DNA of 64,000 nt. It comes from Boswellia sacra (lineage: Eukaryota; Streptophyta; Magnoliopsida; Sapindales; Burseraceae). The notes under the pieces are model-generated. The model was not told the origin of the DNA, did not search any database, and saw only the letters and a program-made list of their open reading frames with translations. A program made the position numbers and the translations under genes. Numbering within the stretch: the first letter of the stretch is position 1; the number at the start of each line of letters is the position of its first letter. The stretch is from NCBI GenBank assembly GCA_013180625.2, contig SNVD02012916.1, forward strand, positions 1-64,000, read 5' to 3'. Shown here in pieces: positions 60,945-64,000 of the stretch.

Positions 60945-61637
60945 GAAGCCTTTATTAGCCGCTACCAGCCGCCACAGTGCAGGGGCTGCACTTCTTGCTT
61001 GACCGGTGGTGAGTGAGTTTTGACTGGGGATTCCGATCCATTCTCAGCGACTCTTCAGCCGTCTCCATACTTTTTGAAGCTCATCTCTTCTCTTTCTCCT
61101 GGACCTAATCTCATCTTCTGATCTTGCTTAAATCTTTTGGATTAAAGCTTTAAAGGCACCGGATTTTTCGGCATTTTGCAGCCACCACCCATTATCTTCT
61201 TTTGCCTTGAAAGAGTCTTATTTAAAAGGTGTCATCGGAGACAACTTCGAGCTTAAAGAATTAACACAGTTGTTAGAGCCTCATTTAGCGTAAGGTCAGG
61301 TTGCGTTTGGAGTGAGTATATTTTTTTTAATAGTTTCAGTGTTTTGATTATAATTATATTCTTTATTTTTAATTTATTAAAGTTTGTTACGTCATTGAAT
61401 GAATGATCAAATCTATTCCTCTGTTTGAGATAGTGAGAATAGGGAAAATCGAGACTTGTGCCTTTCATAAAATGAAAATTTTGTATTTTCACAACAGTGC
61501 ACATAATCTGTATACGTTGACTTCATCAACAGTGTTATCATATATTTATATGTAAAAATCGCATATTCCTCATTCCAATGTTAGAAAAGATAATCTGAAA
61601 TTTTATATTATTTTAAGCCATTTCTATACTTCGTATT
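60945..61637 (+). repeat. Copy 1 (uninterrupted) of the UGT-upstream sequence
   Basis: Matches 30285-30827, 35724-35741 and 45754-45868 in order. Its first 300 bp are richer in GC than the flanks and pyrimidine-rich. They contain TTGACCGGTGGTGAGTGAG, which could be an exon/donor border, so it may be a promoter plus leader of an unknown transcript. It lies 270 bp or more upstream of the UGT start codon. Confidence 0.85.
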
Positions 61638-61769
61638 ACCCTGGAAGTAGCAAACAATTGTACATGAAAACACGCAAATTCAAACAAGAAAAACTAAACT
61701 ACAGTTATTTTAAGTCGAACCGTGTCATAATGTTTATCATTACCATTTCAGTTACCACACATTATCTTG

Positions 61770-61813
<44 letters not shown>

Positions 61814-61907
61814 GTTATAAATTACCCATATTATGAACGTTCCATTATTTCTCAAATCATAATATTAAATTCAGAATTCTCACAAACAGGGGTGGCAGAG
61901 CACAAAT
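61638..61907 (+). promoter_or_regulatory. Proximal upstream region of the UGT87A-like gene
   Basis: AT-rich, with an ATATAT tract of about 36 bp (61769-61805) that could also serve as TATA region; no single TATA box stands out. The leader near the ATG reads GAGCACAAATATGGAG. Confidence 0.5.
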
Positions 61908-63726
61908 ATGGAGCCTGCAGCCAAAGTGAAGGCGAGTGCCATCTGCCATGTGGTTGCGATGCCTTATCCTGGTCGAGGCCACATTAATCCCATGATGAAC
62001 CTTTGCAAGATACTAGCTTCAAGTGCTGATAACATCCTTATCACCTTTGTTGTTACTGAAGAATGGCTCGGCTTCATTGGCTCTGATGCTAAGCCTCATA
62101 ACATTCGCTTTGCTTCAATACCAAATGTTATCCCATCTGAGCTTGGGCGAGGCTCTGTATTTATTGAATTTTTTGAAGCTGTTATGACCAAAATGGAAGC
62201 TCCATTCGAGCAGCTACTTGATCAGCTTCAGCATGTGGTGACAAACATCATAGCTGATGATATGCTTTTCTGGGCCGTCCGCGTTGGTAACTGCAGGAAC
62301 ATTCCGGTGGCCTTGCTTTGCACAACTTCAACAACATATTTCTCAATGATTTATTCTCTTGGCCAGATACAAGAACAGAAACTTCTTGATTTATTCAGTA
62401 CAAAATTTCATTTCGATTTTCTTTCAGCTTTCTAGATGCTAAGTTTTATACATGCTTGTTGTCTCGAAACAAATCCATTTAGACCAGGAAGATATAGAAA
62501 AAATTCTTGCAACATACTTTTGAATATCTCAGTGGCAGAAGTGTTATACAATAGTAGTATACACAACATGCATAGAAACTTGCTTCGGGAACTACCATTT
62601 GAATCAAAATTTGCTTTCTTCGGGAACCACCATTTGAATCAAAATATGCTTTTCATGTATGTAAAGGAGCATAATTTAGAACCACACCTTGCACAGATAT
62701 AGATTCAAGAAAAATAACTAATCTAATTCAGGTCACAATCTTAACTTTACCATATGATTAATGAACTTGATTCTGTACCATGCCATGGTTGATTTATCCA
62801 TATATGATCTGTCTTTGTGCATGACAGAGCCAGAAGACAAGAGTATGGAAGGAGGCAAGATTTTGGACGTTCCTGCCGGAATTTCTTCAACACAGTTGTC
62901 TGAACTTCGAACAATTTTCTGTGGAACTAGCTTACGAAACTGGCAGCTCTTCTCGAATTTTCTTTCGTGGGTGCCAAAGGCTCAATATCTTCTATTTAAT
63001 TCGGTCTATGAGCTTGAAGCCAAAGCCTATGACGCCTTAAAGGCAAAATTTTCATTTCCCATCTATTCCATCGGCCCTGCCATACCTTTCTTCGAATTTA
63101 AAGACAATTCCTCAGCAGCTATTAGTCCTCGTGGAACCAAATATCAAGAATGGCTAGATTTTCAACCTAGTGGTTCTGTCTTGTATGTCTCATTGGGCAG
63201 TTTCCTTTCCACTTCAAGCGACCAAATGGAAGAAATTACTGCCGGCCTGCAAATCAGTGAAGTTCGGTACTTGTTGGTGGCCCGTGGAGAAACTTCAAGG
63301 TTGAAAGAGAGTTGTAGTGAGATGGGGTTCGTAGTGCCTTGGTGTGAACAGTTGAAAGTATTGTGCCACTCTTCTGTAGGGGGATTTTGGACACACTGTG
63401 GGTGGAATTCCACTCTTGAAGGCCTTTTTTCATGCACTTCGATGCTTACATTTCCTATTTTTTTCGATCAGATAACAAACAGCAGGCAAATTGTGGAAGA
63501 TTGGAAGATTGGATGGAGTGTGAGGGGAAGAGGGAGGGACAAAAATTTAGTAACAAGAGATGAAATTGCTGAGATTGTGCAGAAGTTTATGGCTCAAGAA
63601 AGCATGGAGGTGCAAGAAATGAGGAAAAGGGCAAGAGAATTTGGAAAGATTTTTCATGGTGCAGTCGCTAAAGGAGGGTCATCTGAGAAAAACATTGATA
63701 ATTTCATTAATGCTATTGCAAAATAG
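61908..63726 (+). CDS. UDP-glycosyltransferase, UGT87A-like, two exons
   Basis: Exon 1 (61908-62397) and exon 2 (62828-63726) join in frame through a GT-AG intron of 430 bp, giving 462 residues, close to the usual 450-460 of UGT87A proteins. The N-terminus has PYPGRGHINPMMNL, with the catalytic His, then FVVTEEWLGFIG and IPNVIPSELGRG; ADDMLFWAV holds the partner Asp region. Exon 2 has VPKAQYLLFNSVYELEA, GSVLYVSLGSFLS and the C-terminal PSPG sugar-donor box WCEQLKVLCHSSVGGFWTHC, GWNSTLEG, ending in FFDQ. Family-1 UGTs transfer glucose from UDP-glucose to small molecules in the cytosol; UGT87A members are tied to flowering and stress in Arabidopsis. Inside the PSPG box the usual AGVPML reads SCTSML, an unusual change at a conserved Gly and Pro. 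Both exons are open, so the gene looks intact, though its activity is not certain. Confidence 0.92.
62398..62827 (+). other. Intron of the UGT87A-like gene
   Basis: Donor GTACAA after TTCA and acceptor GACAG before AGCCAGAAG. The joined codon is A+AG (Lys), leading into PEDKSMEGGKILDVP, where the family has EKG-xxVDYIPG. The intron contains a short duplication of CTTCGGGAAC-ACCATTTGAATCAAAAT (62582-62646). Confidence 0.85.
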
Positions 63727-64000
63727 GCCAAAGCTTTTAAAGCCACTCGGAATAAAGGCGGCTCAACTGAGGTAAATTATCACATTATAGATTGTTAACA
63801 GAGCACGTCACCGATGACAAAAATTGAGTATAATAGAGCAGGAGTACTCTTTCTCTACGTATCATGTTTTACTGCTGCAGTTTGAACATTAAACTCCAAA
63901 GGAATTGCATTTTCTCTTGTCTCGAATCATGCATTAACCCATTGGACTGCTTCACCAATGAATCCCCCTTAAAAATAATTAATAATAAAGGTATGGAGAC
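63727..64000. other. 3' flank of the UGT87A-like gene
   Basis: Presumed 3' UTR and beyond, with AATAATAAAG near 63980 as a possible polyadenylation signal. No other gene was seen. Confidence 0.55.

Overview
This is a plant nuclear window, AT-rich and dominated by transposable elements. One host gene is clearly intact: a UDP-glycosyltransferase of the UGT87A type at the right edge. A second, a small glycine-rich gene near 14.2 kb, is likely. The sequence fits a eudicot, probably woody, because of the UGT87 gene, the eudicot-like protein fragments, and the CACTA, hAT, Ty3/gypsy and Ty1/copia content. The species cannot be fixed from the sequence alone. There is no prokaryotic, organellar or CRISPR content.

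Layout. (1) 629-5655 is a non-autonomous CACTA element with an exact ATA target duplication and arrays of a GCGACGAAA-type palindromic motif. (2) 6762-11580 is a head-to-tail duplication of about 2.4 kb. Together with more diverged units to about 13.8 kb it forms a series of promoter-like cassettes leading to the small gene at 14161-14376. (3) 15043-21862 and 30828-35720 are two CACTA-like elements of one family in opposite orientation, each with a 3-bp target duplication (TTG and TTT). They have unlike ends, called A and B here. Each carries several intron-containing pieces of unrelated host genes: AKT1-type K+ channel, TPR/DnaJ protein, STRUBBELIG-family LRR and DAWDLE-type FHA domain in the first; TIM23, S28 serine peptidase, HBS1-like GTPase and TOM1-like protein in the second. 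Every piece runs in the A-to-B direction. These are Pack-CACTA (transduplicating) elements and the most remarkable part of the window. (4) 24111-25931 is a decayed gene of plant transposon-associated type.

(5) 35742-45753 is a decayed minus-strand Ty3/gypsy element with two LTRs of about 2.17 kb, a Met-tRNA-type primer site and a nested 876-bp hAT-type element. (6) 45882-60508 is a minus-strand Ty1/copia element that lacks its 3' LTR. It is split by a 7.4-kb hAT element (48213-55598, perfect 8-bp target duplication) and by a second insert of about 1.5 kb. The hAT element itself holds a 259-bp MITE and an LTR-like insert.

(7) 60945-61637, upstream of the UGT gene, is a copy of a sequence also found at 30285-30827 + 35724-35741 + 45754-45868. 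The second copy was split first or later by the Pack-CACTA and gypsy insertions; removing both restores a continuous alignment. (8) 61908-63726 is the two-exon UGT87A-like gene.

Family names for gene fragments come from recognising protein motifs by eye, with no database search. Exon borders are inferred from GT/AG sites and reading frame.
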